NCBI GenBank assembly: GCA_963772845.1
Contig: CAVYYW010000016.1
Coordinates: forward strand, 169,626-233,625
DNA: 64,000 nucleotides
Reading direction: 5' to 3'
Source of the DNA: CAVYYW01 sp963772845
GTDB lineage: Bacteria > Bacillota > Bacilli > Bacillales > Sporolactobacillaceae
Both the position numbers and the translations under genes were made by a program. Positions within the stretch are counted from its first letter, which is position 1, and every line of letters begins with the position of its first letter. The notes beneath the pieces are model-generated. The model had not been told where the DNA came from, searched no databases, and worked only from the letters and a program-made list of their open reading frames with translations. Shown piece by piece: positions 11,922 through 20,630 of this stretch.

Positions 11922-12572
11922 TTGAAAGGCTTTTTTATAACATTTGAGGGACCGGATGGTTCTGGAAAATCAACGCAAATTAAAAAACTGGCTCAATATT
12001 TTGAGTCGGAAAGCGTACCATTTATTCTAACAAGAGAACCTGGTGGGACTTTAATCAGTGATGCCATTCGTCAAATTATCTTAAACCCGGAATATGAGGG
12101 TTTAATGGATGAAACAGAAATACTTTTATATGCGGCTTCCCGGGCACAGCATGTCAGAGAAAAAATAAAACCGGCATTGGAAGATGGGCAGATTGTTTTA
12201 TGCGACCGTTTCGTGGATGCCTCAATCGCTTATCAGGGCTATGGGTTAAAGCAGCCCATCGAAGACATTAAAAAAATAAATGATTTTGCGGCCAAAGACC
12301 TCACACCTGACCGCACATACTTAATTGATATTGAGCCAGGTATTGCAAGAAGACGGATGGAAAAACGTGTTCATAGCGAATATAGCAGCGGGCTGGACAG
12401 AATTGAGCAGCGCCAATTAGATTATCATGAGCGTGTAAGAAAAGGATTTTACGATATCTTTGGCGAAAATAAACAACGTATTTGTATGGTTGATGGCAAT
12501 CAATCTGAAGAAGACGTTTTTAATACTATTTTATATGATGTGAAGCGTAAACTTGAGGCTTGGGGATACTAA
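11922..12572 (+). CDS. tmk: Thymidylate kinase
   Basis: dTMP kinase, 216 aa, converts dTMP to dTDP with ATP. P-loop GPDGSGKST lies at 10-18, the DRF magnesium/substrate motif at 95-97, and an Arg-rich lid around RRMEKRVH (about 143-150). The TTG at 11922 is chosen because AGAAGGAG lies 10 nt upstream and the protein then starts at the family position (MKGFFITFEG). The longer in-frame ATG at 11889 would overlap yaaO and lacks a ribosome-binding site. It is followed by darA after 19 nt. Confidence 0.94.
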   Translation: MKGFFITFEGPDGSGKSTQIKKLAQYFESESVPFILTREPGGTLISDAIRQIILNPEYEGLMDETEILLYAASRAQHVREKIKPALEDGQIVLCDRFVDASIAYQGYGLKQPIEDIKKINDFAAKDLTPDRTYLIDIEPGIARRRMEKRVHSEYSSGLDRIEQRQLDYHERVRKGFYDIFGENKQRICMVDGNQSEEDVFNTILYDVKRKLEAWGY

Positions 12573-12591
12573 AAACAGAGGGGTGAAGGAA

Positions 12592-12921
12592 ATGAAATTG
12601 ATTATGGCGGTCGTGCAGGACAAAGACAGCAACAGGTTATCGAACGGATTAGTAAAAGGTGGTTTTCAGGCGACAAAGCTTGCCAGTACAGGGGGATTTC
12701 TTCGTGCAGGCAACACGACATTCCTTATCGGTACAGCGGATGAAAAGGTACAGACTCTGATGAATATTATCAAAGATAATTGTGAAAGCCGTGAACAGCT
12801 CGTTGCACCGGTATCACCGATGGGCGGAAATGCAGATTCATACATCCCCCACCCGGTTGAAGTCGAAATAGGCGGAGCAACCGTTTTTGTATTATCCGTT
12901 GATGAATTTAAGCAATATTAA
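12592..12921 (+). CDS. darA: PII-like cyclic-di-AMP receptor DarA (YaaQ)
   Basis: DarA/YaaQ, 109 aa, a PII-like trimeric protein that binds the second messenger c-di-AMP. Typical segments are MKLIMAVVQDKDSNRL at the start, a T-loop region KLASTGGFLRAGNTT, and a C-terminal GGATVFVLSVDEFKQ strand. The ATG at 12592 follows GGGGTGAAGGA; the longer ORF upstream would overlap tmk and is rejected. Length equals B. subtilis YaaQ. The partner regulated by DarA is not known. Confidence 0.93.
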   Translation: MKLIMAVVQDKDSNRLSNGLVKGGFQATKLASTGGFLRAGNTTFLIGTADEKVQTLMNIIKDNCESREQLVAPVSPMGGNADSYIPHPVEVEIGGATVFVLSVDEFKQY

Positions 12922-12933
12922 GGATGATAACTA

Positions 12934-13374
12934 ATGCCAATCAAAATTCAAAACGAACGGCCGATTCAAGATACTCTCTCAAAGCTTGCGTCGCCAATGA
13001 CAAAAACCTCTGATAGCTTTTCCAAACAGATTGGAGTGAAGCAGGACAAACTTCAAACGGAAGAGCTCACTCATCTGTTAAAAAAAATTGATGAAGAGGG
13101 TCAAAGGCTGTTGCATCATCAAACAATCAAAGACCTTAATAATTATAAAAAATCTGTACACAAATTTGTACAGGAAGCTGTGCGCTATGGACTGGATACT
13201 CAAACATCGCGCTCATGGCATCAACAGGGAGGGTCTCCTCAGACACTGGTGAAGCGTGTTGACCAAAAGCTGATGGAGCTAACCGATGACGTTCTGAATA
13301 AGTCCTCAAAATCCGTTGATTTATTAGGGAAAATCGGTGAGATCAAGGGCCTGCTTGTAAATCTTTATATATGA
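12934..13374 (+). CDS. yaaR: YaaR family protein (DUF327)
   Basis: Conserved helical protein of 146 aa between darA and holB, matching YaaR. The middle (about 45-90) is a predicted long helix (KKIDEEGQRLLHHQTIKDL), and the C terminus SVDLLGKIGEIKGLLVNLYI is typical of the family. No catalytic residues or membrane segments are seen. AGGATGATAA precedes the ATG. The family has no established function. Confidence 0.88.
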   Translation: MPIKIQNERPIQDTLSKLASPMTKTSDSFSKQIGVKQDKLQTEELTHLLKKIDEEGQRLLHHQTIKDLNNYKKSVHKFVQEAVRYGLDTQTSRSWHQQGGSPQTLVKRVDQKLMELTDDVLNKSSKSVDLLGKIGEIKGLLVNLYI

Positions 13375-13389
13375 AAGTGTGATTATGGC

Positions 13390-14391
13390 ATGAGCTGGCA
13401 GATATTGAAGGAAAAACAACCTGCTGCTGCAAGAGTATTTACAAGGGCAATAGAAAAAAATCGGCTTGCCCACGCCTATTTATTAGAAGGTCCTAAAGGG
13501 ACAGGGAAAATGGAAACGGCATACTTAATCGCCCAGCGGTTCTTTTGCAGAAATAGCGAGGGTCCTGAACCCTGTCATGTATGCAGCGACTGCCGCAGGA
13601 TCTCCTCGGGTAATCACCCGGATGTTGTAAGAGTGGAGCCAGAGGGGCAGTCAATTAAAAAAAGTCAGGTAGAGACCTTGATTAAAGAATTTGCTTATAA
13701 GGGCGTTGAATCTAGCAGGAAATTTTTTATCATCGATAAATCCGAGATGATGACCACACAGGCAGCAAATAGCCTGCTAAAATTCATTGAAGAACCTCAT
13801 GCAGAAACCATGGCTGTTCTACTAACTGAAAATCCTCATCTTCTTCTCGAAACAATTCTTTCAAGATGTCAGGTGATCACGTTCTCACCGATCTCCAGAG
13901 AGGCACTTGAAGCGGATTTAAAAAGGGAAAACATTCCCGAAGCTACAGCGAAAATTGTCTCTGTGCTGACAAATGATCTTGAGGAAGCCGTCGAATTGTG
14001 TCATGAAGAATGGTTTGCGGAGGCAAGGTTATTAGTGTTACAATTCATGGAAGGTATTCATGGTCAATCGAATCATGCCTTTATGATGATTTATGAAGCA
14101 TTAATCCCTCATTTTGACAGTGCTGAACGAATGAATATAGCGCTTGATCTTATTTTATACTGGTATCGGGATCTGCTCTCGGTGCATCTTTCAACGACAA
14201 GTGATATCATTTATATAGATAGAACAGATCTGTTGCAAAGACAAGCTCTCCAGCTATCTTTGCAGCGTGTTATGTTTTCTATGGAAGCGGTGCTTCATGG
14301 GAAAGACCAATTGAGTGCAAATGTTAGTCAGCAAAATGTCATGGAACAACTGGTGCTCAAGCTACAAAGGGGGTCTGGCAATGATTTATGA
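13390..14391 (+). CDS. holB: DNA polymerase III subunit delta'
   Basis: Clamp-loader delta' subunit, 333 aa. The AAA+ fold has a P-loop-like GPKGTGK (34-40) and the clamp-loader zinc module C53, C62, C65, C68. An SRC motif lies in LSRCQV (about 158-163). It helps the DnaX complex load the beta clamp during replication. The gene overlaps the start of yaaT by 11 nt, so translation is likely coupled. The order darA-yaaR-holB-yaaT-yabA matches B. subtilis. Confidence 0.93.
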   Translation: MSWQILKEKQPAAARVFTRAIEKNRLAHAYLLEGPKGTGKMETAYLIAQRFFCRNSEGPEPCHVCSDCRRISSGNHPDVVRVEPEGQSIKKSQVETLIKEFAYKGVESSRKFFIIDKSEMMTTQAANSLLKFIEEPHAETMAVLLTENPHLLLETILSRCQVITFSPISREALEADLKRENIPEATAKIVSVLTNDLEEAVELCHEEWFAEARLLVLQFMEGIHGQSNHAFMMIYEALIPHFDSAERMNIALDLILYWYRDLLSVHLSTTSDIIYIDRTDLLQRQALQLSLQRVMFSMEAVLHGKDQLSANVSQQNVMEQLVLKLQRGSGNDL

Positions 14392-15211
14392 AGTGGTCGG
14401 TGTCCGCTTTAAAAAGGCGGGAAAGATCTATTATTTTGATCCCGGTACATTCGATATCCAAAAAGATGATTGCGCTATTGTCGAAACAACGCGCGGTATT
14501 GAATATGGAAAGGTAGTAATAGGTAAAAAGTCTGTGGACGAAAATGATGTTGTGTTGCCTTTAAGAAAGGTTATGCGCATTGCAACGGAAGACGATCGGG
14601 AACAGGTGACTAAAAACAAGGCAGAAGCAGAGGAAGCCCTTGATATCTGTCTTGCAAAAATATACGAGCATAAGCTTGATATGAAGCTTGTGGACGTTGA
14701 ATATACGTTTGACCGCAACAAAATAATTTTTTATTTTACGGCTGAAGGAAGAGTGGATTTTCGTGAACTCGTTAAGGATTTAGCGGCTGTTTTTAAAACA
14801 CGGATTGAACTTAGACAGATTGGTGTAAGAGATGAAGCGAAAATGCTTGGCGGAATTGGTCCCTGCGGACGAATGCTATGCTGTTCGACATTTTTAGGAG
14901 ATTTTGAACCGGTCTCGATCAAGATGGCCAAGGATCAGAATTTATCATTAAACCCGGCGAAAATTTCGGGAGTGTGCGGCCGCTTGATGTGCTGCTTAAA
15001 ATACGAAAATGATCAATACGAATCGGCAAAGCAGGAGCTTCCAGATATCGGTGAAAAAATCGCTGTGGTTCAAGGGAAAGGCCGTGTCGTAGGTTTAAAT
15101 ATATTAGAGCGCCTGGTGCAAATTGAATTAAGCGAGCATGACAAAGTGATTGAATATACATTGGATGAGCTCATCGAAGAAGGTGCCATCTCTTCACAAG
15201 CCATGGAATAA
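14381..15211 (+). CDS. yaaT: YaaT, PSP1-domain subunit of the Y-complex
   Basis: YaaT (also RicT), 276 aa, forms a complex with YlbF and YmcA that influences mRNA processing, sporulation and biofilm development. The PSP1 domain carries a dense Cys pattern: C162, C167, C168 in GPCGRMLCC and C199, C204, C205 in GVCGRLMCC, known in the family as ligands of iron-sulfur clusters. The ATG at 14381 with AAAGGGGG upstream is chosen; an in-frame ATG at 14315 lies inside holB with no ribosome-binding site. Confidence 0.94.
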   Translation: MIYEVVGVRFKKAGKIYYFDPGTFDIQKDDCAIVETTRGIEYGKVVIGKKSVDENDVVLPLRKVMRIATEDDREQVTKNKAEAEEALDICLAKIYEHKLDMKLVDVEYTFDRNKIIFYFTAEGRVDFRELVKDLAAVFKTRIELRQIGVRDEAKMLGGIGPCGRMLCCSTFLGDFEPVSIKMAKDQNLSLNPAKISGVCGRLMCCLKYENDQYESAKQELPDIGEKIAVVQGKGRVVGLNILERLVQIELSEHDKVIEYTLDELIEEGAISSQAME

Positions 15212-15225
15212 TGAGGTGGATGGAT

Positions 15226-15585
15226 GTGGAAAAAAAAGATATTTTCTCAAAGCTTAGCCGGCTGGAGGAGCAATTAGGCCAATTCTATAAAGATATTGGT
15301 GATTTAAAAACACAGCTGGCCACATTATTAGAAGAAAATCAGCATTTGACGATGGAAAACAGAAACTTAAGAACACACATTGACTCGGTTCAGACCAATC
15401 GGCAAAAGAAAAAAGCAGCAGGTGAAGGGACCGGTAAAGAAATGCTGAAGCCTGAGATTGGGGAAGGCTATGATAACTTAGCGCGTCTCTATCAGGAAGG
15501 GTTTCATATTTGCAACCTTCATTACGGGAGCCTTCGAAAAGAAGGCGACTGTTTATTCTGTCTGTCATTCCTGAATAAAAAATAA
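15226..15585 (+). CDS. yabA: Replication initiation control protein YabA
   Basis: YabA, 119 aa, negatively controls initiation by bridging DnaA and the beta clamp DnaN. An N-terminal coiled coil or leucine zipper (about 5-58) is followed by a linker and a zinc-binding C terminus with H94, C96, H99, C109 and C112 in GFHICNLHYG...GDCLFCLSF. The GTG at 15226 is preferred: GAGGTGG sits 6 nt upstream and the length then equals the B. subtilis protein. An ATG at 15220 would be too close to the ribosome-binding site. A terminator follows at once. Confidence 0.92.
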   Translation: MEKKDIFSKLSRLEEQLGQFYKDIGDLKTQLATLLEENQHLTMENRNLRTHIDSVQTNRQKKKAAGEGTGKEMLKPEIGEGYDNLARLYQEGFHICNLHYGSLRKEGDCLFCLSFLNKK

Positions 15586-15612
15586 GCCTTTCCCTAAGGG
15601 AAAGGCTGTTTT
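15586..15612 (+). terminator. yabA terminator
   Basis: AGCCTTTCCC-TAAG-GGAAAGGCT hairpin followed by GTTTT, directly after the yabA stop. Confidence 0.8.
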
Positions 15613-15691
15613 ACAATTATGAGAACAACAAGCCCTTCGCTATGAACAGAATGAACGGCTAAGTTTTTTCAACAAGGTAAAGGTGACTAAA

Positions 15692-16432
15692 GTGAAAGAT
15701 TTAAAGCATTCTGAGCGCATTGACTTTCTGTTTGATACAAACTTAAAAATTATACAATCTTCTGAGGTGTTCTCCTTTTCGCTTGATGCCGTGCTCCTGG
15801 CACGGTTTGTCTATGTACCGATTCAAAAAGGACGTTTAATAGACCTGTGCACGGGCAACGGAGCCATTCCGATTCTTCTTACAACCAGGACAAAGGGGAG
15901 TATTGAAGGCGTTGAGCTTCAGCCAAGACTGTACGATATGGCAGTGAGAAGTGCCGCTCTAAACCAATTGGACGACCAGTTGACGTTTGCGTGCCGTGAT
16001 ATTAAGGACGCTCCTGATTTGTTTGGAAAAGGGGAATTTGATATTGTGACCTGTAACCCGCCTTATTTTCCTGCGCATCAGGCTAGAGATCAAAACAGCA
16101 ATCATCACTTAGCCATTGCACGCCATGAAATTCATACCAATTTAAAAGAAGTCATAGAGATTGCCAGCTTGCTGCTTAAGCCGAAGGGCAAGGCTGCCTT
16201 TGTTCACCGTCCTGAAAGACTGGCGGAAATAATGGCTCTTATGCGATTGTTTCACATGGAACCTAAGCGTCTGCAATTCGTTCATCCTAAAAAAGGAAAG
16301 GCCGCCAACATGGTACTAATTGAAGGGACAAAGCAGGGAAAGGAAGGGCTGACCGTTCATTCACCGATCCATGTGTATGATGAAAGCGGCAGCTATACGG
16401 AGGATATCCTGCATGTGCGAAAAGAAGGCTAA
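15692..16432 (+). CDS. yabB: tRNA1(Val) adenine-N6 methyltransferase family (YabB)
   Basis: SAM-dependent methyltransferase, 246 aa. The SAM-binding motif I is DLCTGNGAIP (51-60) and the catalytic NPPY of N6-adenine methylases is at 122-125. By family it methylates A37 of a tRNA. The GTG at 15692 has AAAGGTGA 5 nt upstream; the earlier in-frame GTG at 15683 sits inside that ribosome-binding site. The gene overlaps yazA by about 20 nt, so the two are co-translated. Confidence 0.9.
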   Translation: MKDLKHSERIDFLFDTNLKIIQSSEVFSFSLDAVLLARFVYVPIQKGRLIDLCTGNGAIPILLTTRTKGSIEGVELQPRLYDMAVRSAALNQLDDQLTFACRDIKDAPDLFGKGEFDIVTCNPPYFPAHQARDQNSNHHLAIARHEIHTNLKEVIEIASLLLKPKGKAAFVHRPERLAEIMALMRLFHMEPKRLQFVHPKKGKAANMVLIEGTKQGKEGLTVHSPIHVYDESGSYTEDILHVRKEG

Positions 16433-16706
16433 TTATTATATCTATATCCTTGAATGCTGTGATGGAAGCTATTATACAGGCTACACGACAAATGTCGAAA
16501 AACGGCTGGCTGTCCATCAGGATGGAAAAGGTGCGAAATACACTAAAGGCAGGCTGCCTCTTTCACTGGTTTATGAAGAATCCTATCAAACGAAATCAGA
16601 AGCCCTGAAAAGAGAATATGCTATTAAACAGCTTACCAAATCACAAAAAAAATTAATGATAGAAAGCGGGGAGGCCATTGAATATTCAAGAAAGCTTCAG
16701 AAATAA
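16413..16706 (+). CDS. yazA: GIY-YIG nuclease-like protein (UPF0213)
   Basis: Single-domain GIY-YIG protein, 97 aa. The signature is YYIYILECCDGSYYTGYT near the N terminus, followed by Arg in the KRLAVHQDGKGAKYT stretch. GGAGG lies 9 nt before the ATG, inside the end of yabB. The family is close to structure-specific nucleases, but its own role is unproven. Order yabB-yazA-rsmI is conserved with B. subtilis, and the end overlaps rsmI by 29 nt. Confidence 0.9.
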   Translation: MCEKKANYYIYILECCDGSYYTGYTTNVEKRLAVHQDGKGAKYTKGRLPLSLVYEESYQTKSEALKREYAIKQLTKSQKKLMIESGEAIEYSRKLQK

Positions 16707-17562
16707 TGAGTCCGAGGAGGGCTGTCTTTATTTAGTAGCCACCCCCATCGGTAATCTGGAGGATATGACCTTCAGGGCACTTAACTGTTTGAAAGAGGCA
16801 GATCTTATCGCCGCAGAAGATACAAGACAGACGCTTAAGCTGTGCCGCCATTTTGATATTAAGACCTCCCTGACAAGCTATCACGAGCATAATAAGAAGC
16901 AAAGCGGCCATAAGCTGATTGAAGCAATGAAAAAGGGAGAGAACGTTGCCTTGGTTACAGATGCAGGTACACCTGCTGTTTCTGACCCAGGCTATGATCT
17001 TGCAATGCTTTGTATCGAAGAAAATATCAGAGTCATTCCTTTGCCGGGTGCAAATGCAGCCGTTACAGCATTGATCGCGTCTGGATTGCCAGCCGCTCGC
17101 TTCACCTTTTATGGATTTCTTCCAAGAGGGAAGAAGGATAAAGAACAGGTTCTTGAAAGCTTGAACAAGCTGCCGATGACCACCATCTTTTATGAGTCGC
17201 CTTTCAGAGTGAAGGAGACATTAAAAGCGATTGAGCAGACGATGGGAAATCGGCAGGTTTCCCTCGCTCGTGAAATCACCAAGAAATTTGAGACCTTTCT
17301 CAGAGGGACGGCAAGTGAGCTGTCGGAGTATCTCGCTGAACAGGAGATTAAAGGGGAATGCTGTATTCTTGTTGAAGGGGCATCAGAACAAGGCGGGCAG
17401 GAAGAATCAGAATGGTGGAATGACCTTTCTGTGGAAGAGCACATAAATCATTATATTAAAATCAAAGGGTTGGCAAGTAAAGAAGCGATCAAAAAAGTAG
17501 CAAAAGAACGTGGACTTCCGAAAAGGGATGTATATCAGCTTTATCATGTTGAAGGTGAATAA
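16678..17562 (+). CDS. rsmI: 16S rRNA 2'-O-ribose methyltransferase RsmI
   Basis: RsmI (YabC), 294 aa, methylates the ribose of C1402 in 16S rRNA. It has a tetrapyrrole-methylase fold with TPIGN (22-26), AEDTR (46-50) and TDAGTP (94-99), all conserved. The start is a TTG just after GGGGAGG and overlaps yazA; no better start exists in frame. The C terminus ends in the family's small helical domain (KKVAKERGLPKRDVYQL). A bidirectional terminator follows. Confidence 0.93.
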   Translation: MNIQESFRNNESEEGCLYLVATPIGNLEDMTFRALNCLKEADLIAAEDTRQTLKLCRHFDIKTSLTSYHEHNKKQSGHKLIEAMKKGENVALVTDAGTPAVSDPGYDLAMLCIEENIRVIPLPGANAAVTALIASGLPAARFTFYGFLPRGKKDKEQVLESLNKLPMTTIFYESPFRVKETLKAIEQTMGNRQVSLAREITKKFETFLRGTASELSEYLAEQEIKGECCILVEGASEQGGQEESEWWNDLSVEEHINHYIKIKGLASKEAIKKVAKERGLPKRDVYQLYHVEGE

Positions 17563-17605
17563 GAAATGCGGGCGCAATCTGACAAATACTTACCGGTAAA
17601 AAAAA

Positions 17606-17642
17606 CACCCTTTCTTTAGAATGAACTAAAGGAAGGGTGTTA
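17606..17642. terminator. Bidirectional terminator between rsmI and abrB
   Basis: AACACCCTTTCTTTAG ... CTAAAGGAAGGGTGTT stem with T-rich or A-rich flanks, serving the convergent rsmI and abrB genes. Confidence 0.85.
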
Positions 17643-17678
17643 ATATATACTGTGAGAACAAAAGTTCTATTAAAGGAA

Positions 17679-17957
17679 TTACTTAGTTAAAAAGCTTTCA
17701 ATTTCCTTCATTACAACTTCTGCGCCTTCTTTGCTAAGAATAAGCTTTCCACCGTTAATGTTCAGATTGTCATCTGAAACATCACCAGTGATCTGGCAAG
17801 TCATACTAGGTTTGTATTTTTTAAGAATGATTTTCTCGTCGTCGACATAGATTTCGAGAGCATCTTTCTCATTAATACCTAAAGTACGACGCAGTTCAAT
17901 CGGAATAACCACGCGGCCAAGCTCATCAACTTTTCTTACGATACCTGTAGATTTCAT
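17679..17957 (-). CDS. abrB: Transition-state regulator AbrB
   Basis: AbrB, 92 aa, represses many stationary-phase genes during growth. The N-terminal swapped-hairpin DNA-binding domain (MKSTGIVRKVDELGRVVIP) is nearly invariant, and a C-terminal multimerisation region follows from about residue 55. The ATG giving MKSTGIV has GGGAGGAG 9 nt upstream; six extra in-frame codons upstream are unlikely to be used. It is the only rightward-block gene reading left here, as in B. subtilis. Its promoter carries two Spo0A boxes, which implies repression by phosphorylated Spo0A. Confidence 0.96.
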   Translation of the reverse strand: MKSTGIVRKVDELGRVVIPIELRRTLGINEKDALEIYVDDEKIILKKYKPSMTCQITGDVSDDNLNINGGKLILSKEGAEVVMKEIESFLTK

Positions 17958-17983
17958 AAATAGTACTCCTCCCAAAATGCTTA

Positions 17984-18046
17984 TTCGTCATATTTCGACA
18001 ATATTTACTTGATTCATATAATACCATTGTTTCCCAAAGTCGTCAA
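17984..18046 (-). promoter_or_regulatory. abrB promoter with tandem Spo0A boxes
   Basis: On the minus strand TTGACG (18041-18046), a 17-bp spacer and TATTAT (18018-18023) form a good sigma-A promoter. Downstream lie TGTCGAA (17994-18000), a perfect 0A box, and TGACGAA (17984-17990), one mismatch, exactly 10 bp apart, so on the same face of the helix. This is the arrangement expected for Spo0A~P repression. Confidence 0.85.
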
Positions 18047-18290
18047 TCAATTTCTAACAAAAAATTTAGCACTTTAAAGAGAAAAATAAAAAACGAGTTA
18101 GGCTTAAATTCCCCTTGGAAAACCGCTAGAAATCCTATGGTGATCAACTTAATAAACTATTCGAACCATTTCTTATTTTATGTATATATTGGTGATTATT
18201 TTTAAAAAATGTAACATTTTGATTTATTGCTCCAATAATTGGATCATTTTTCTAAAGAGTTTTTATCCTTTGGGTTTATTTTCAGGATTC
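18047..18290. other. Non-coding stretch between abrB and metS promoters
   Basis: AT-rich sequence with no gene or clear signal. The whole gap 17958-18383 holds the abrB promoter at one end and the metS promoter and leader hairpin at the other. Confidence 0.6.
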
Positions 18291-18374
18291 TTGACAAGAT
18301 ATTCCCCGATTAGTATAGTTTTGAGCATGAGACGGAGGTTGCCTCTGCCTTAGAGCGGCAAACCTTAGAGGAGG
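18291..18374 (+). promoter_or_regulatory. metS promoter and leader hairpin
   Basis: TTGACA (18291-18296), 17-bp spacer and TATAGT (18314-18319) form a sigma-A promoter. The short leader is mostly one imperfect hairpin (AGGTTGCCTCT ... AGAGCGGCAAACCT, 18336-18365) ending a few bases before the ribosome-binding site AGGAGG (18369-18374). No T-box sequence is present. Confidence 0.6.
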
Positions 18375-18383
18375 TCACAGAGA

Positions 18384-20358
18384 GTGGAAGATCGGAAATC
18401 TTTTTATATTACTACCCCTATTTATTACCCGAGCGGTAAGCTTCATATAGGACATGCCTATACAACGGTTGCAGGAGACGCCATGGCCCGGTATAAAAGA
18501 CTGCGCGGATACGATGTCATGTATCTGACCGGCACAGATGAGCATGGACAGAAGATACAAAAAAAAGCTGATGAAGCAGGAATATCCCCGCAAGAATATG
18601 TTGACGGGATGGCAGAAAGCATTCAATCTCTGTGGAAAAAACTTGAGATAACTAATGATGACTTTATCCGGACCACCGAGCCGCGTCACCGTAAAGTTGT
18701 CCAGAGAATCTTTCAGACGTTGTTGGACCAGGATGATATTTACCTTGGCGAGTACGAAGGATGGTATTGCACTTCTTGTGAATCCTATTTTACTGAGCGG
18801 CAATTGGATGATGGCAAATGCCCCGATTGCGGAGGACCGGTTGACAAGGTTAAAGAAGAATCCTATTTTTTCCGGATGGGTAAATATGCGGATCGCCTGC
18901 TTGCTTATTATGAAGAGCATGCAGATTTCATTCAACCGGAATCACGAAAGAAAGAAATGATTAATAACTTTATAAAACCTGGCTTGGAGGATCTTGCTGT
19001 TTCACGAACAGCTTTTGACTGGGGTGTGCAGGTTCCAGAAAATCCTAAGCACGTTGTGTATGTGTGGATCGATGCGCTGTCGAACTATATTACTGCGCTT
19101 GGTTATGGTACAGATGATGACGGACGTTTCAAAAAATATTGGCCTGCTAACGTTCACTTAATGAGCAAAGAGATTGTCCGGTTCCATACCATTTACTGGC
19201 CAATTATTTTAATGGCGCTGGATCTGCCGCTTCCTGAAAAAGTTTTTGCTCACGGGTGGCTGTTAATGAAGGATGGCAAAATGTCTAAATCAAAAGGCAA
19301 TGTTGTGGATCCTGTTCCGCTGATTGAACGATACGGACTTGATGCTTTAAGATACTATCTTCTTAGGGAAGTGCCTTTTGGAGCGGATGGCGTATTTACA
19401 CCTGAAGGCTTTATCGACCGGATCAATTTTGATTTGGCAAACGACCTGGGCAACTTGCTCAACAGAACAGTTGCTATGGTTAATAAGTATTTCGATGGAA
19501 ACGTTCCCGCATATGCCGGGTCTGTTACGCCTTATGACGACACCTTAAAAACGTTTGTAAATACGACAGTTGCCAAAATGGAAGATGAAATGGAAAATCT
19601 TCAATTCTCGGTTGTTCTGTCATCGATCTGGCAGCTGGTCAGCCGAACAAATAAATACATTGATGAAACCGAGCCTTGGGTCCTGGCTAAGGATGAAAGC
19701 AAAAAGGATGCGCTTTCCTCAGTCATGGTGCATTTAACGGAGTCGCTTCGCGCGATCGGTATTATGATCCAGCCATTTTTAACCCAGACTCCTAAAAAGA
19801 TTTTTCAACAGCTTGGCATTAATGAGGAAAAGAATCTTGAATGGGACAGTCTTCATCATTTCGGAGTATCAGAAGGTCATTGGACGGTTCAAAAAGGAAC
19901 CCCGATTTTTCCTCGTCTTGAACTCGAGGATGAAGTGTCACATATCAAGAATCTGATGAGGGGACCATCTGCGGAATCTGCAGAAGAAACAGAAGAATCC
20001 TCCAACGCTGCAGTACCTGATGCTCCGGAAAGTGAAGAAATAACCATTGATGACTTTACAAAAGTTGAGCTGAGAGTTGCGGAGGTTCTTGAGGTTGAAA
20101 AAGTTAAAAAAGCGGATAAGCTTTTAAAGCTTCAGCTCGACTTGGGGTATGAAAAACGCCAGGTCGTTTCAGGCATTGCAAAGCACTATACTTCCGAGGA
20201 TCTTGTTGGAAAGAAAGTCATTTGCATTACAAACCTTAAAGCCTGTCAAACTTCGGGGAGAATGGTCACAAGGAATGATTCTTGCAGGAGAAGAACAAGG
20301 AACATTGAAAGTGGCTACGATTGATAAGACGATTCCAAATGGAACAAAAATCAAGTAA
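18384..20358 (+). CDS. metS: Methionyl-tRNA synthetase with an apparent +1 frameshift near the 3' end
   Basis: Class I methionyl-tRNA synthetase, which charges tRNA-Met. HIGH is at 21-24, the zinc knuckle at C129, C132, C146, C149, and KMSKS at about 299-303. A C-terminal tRNA-binding OB domain starts near 550. GTG start, AGGAGG 9-10 nt upstream. As read, the frame ends at 20324 (646 aa) with an unrelated tail from about residue 618. Removing one A in the AAA at 20238-20240 restores the family C terminus (LKPVKLRG ... IPNGTKIK), ending at 20358 with 657 aa. Either a sequencing error or a real truncation of the tRNA-binding domain. Confidence 0.9.
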
Positions 20359-20383
20359 AAGTAAATAAATAGCATGAATTAGG

Positions 20384-20415
20384 AGATGGCATGGATAACA
20401 TACCATCTTTTTCTA
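20384..20415 (+). terminator. metS terminator
   Basis: AGATGGCATG ... CATACCATCT hairpin with a short loop followed by TTTTTC. The rest of the gap to yabD (to 20630) is AT-rich with nothing else that I recognise. Confidence 0.6.
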
Positions 20416-20630
20416 TTTTTGTTACACAACTTTAATATTTATGAAATATCGCTGTTTCTTGTGAAATATTTTATTATGTTAAGCTTTATTAGGACTTTAA
20501 TATCAGGTCTTTAAGGTTGTTCTGAAAATTAATACATATTAAATCACTTTTTCGATGGCCGTAATTTTATTTTTAAGCCGAATAAGGCACACAAGGCTAG
20601 TTTGGAAATGTGATACTACAGGAGAGTTTT

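Noticed and set aside
18047..18383. T-box riboswitch before metS
   Set aside because: No AGGGTGGnACCGCG element and only a short leader after the promoter.
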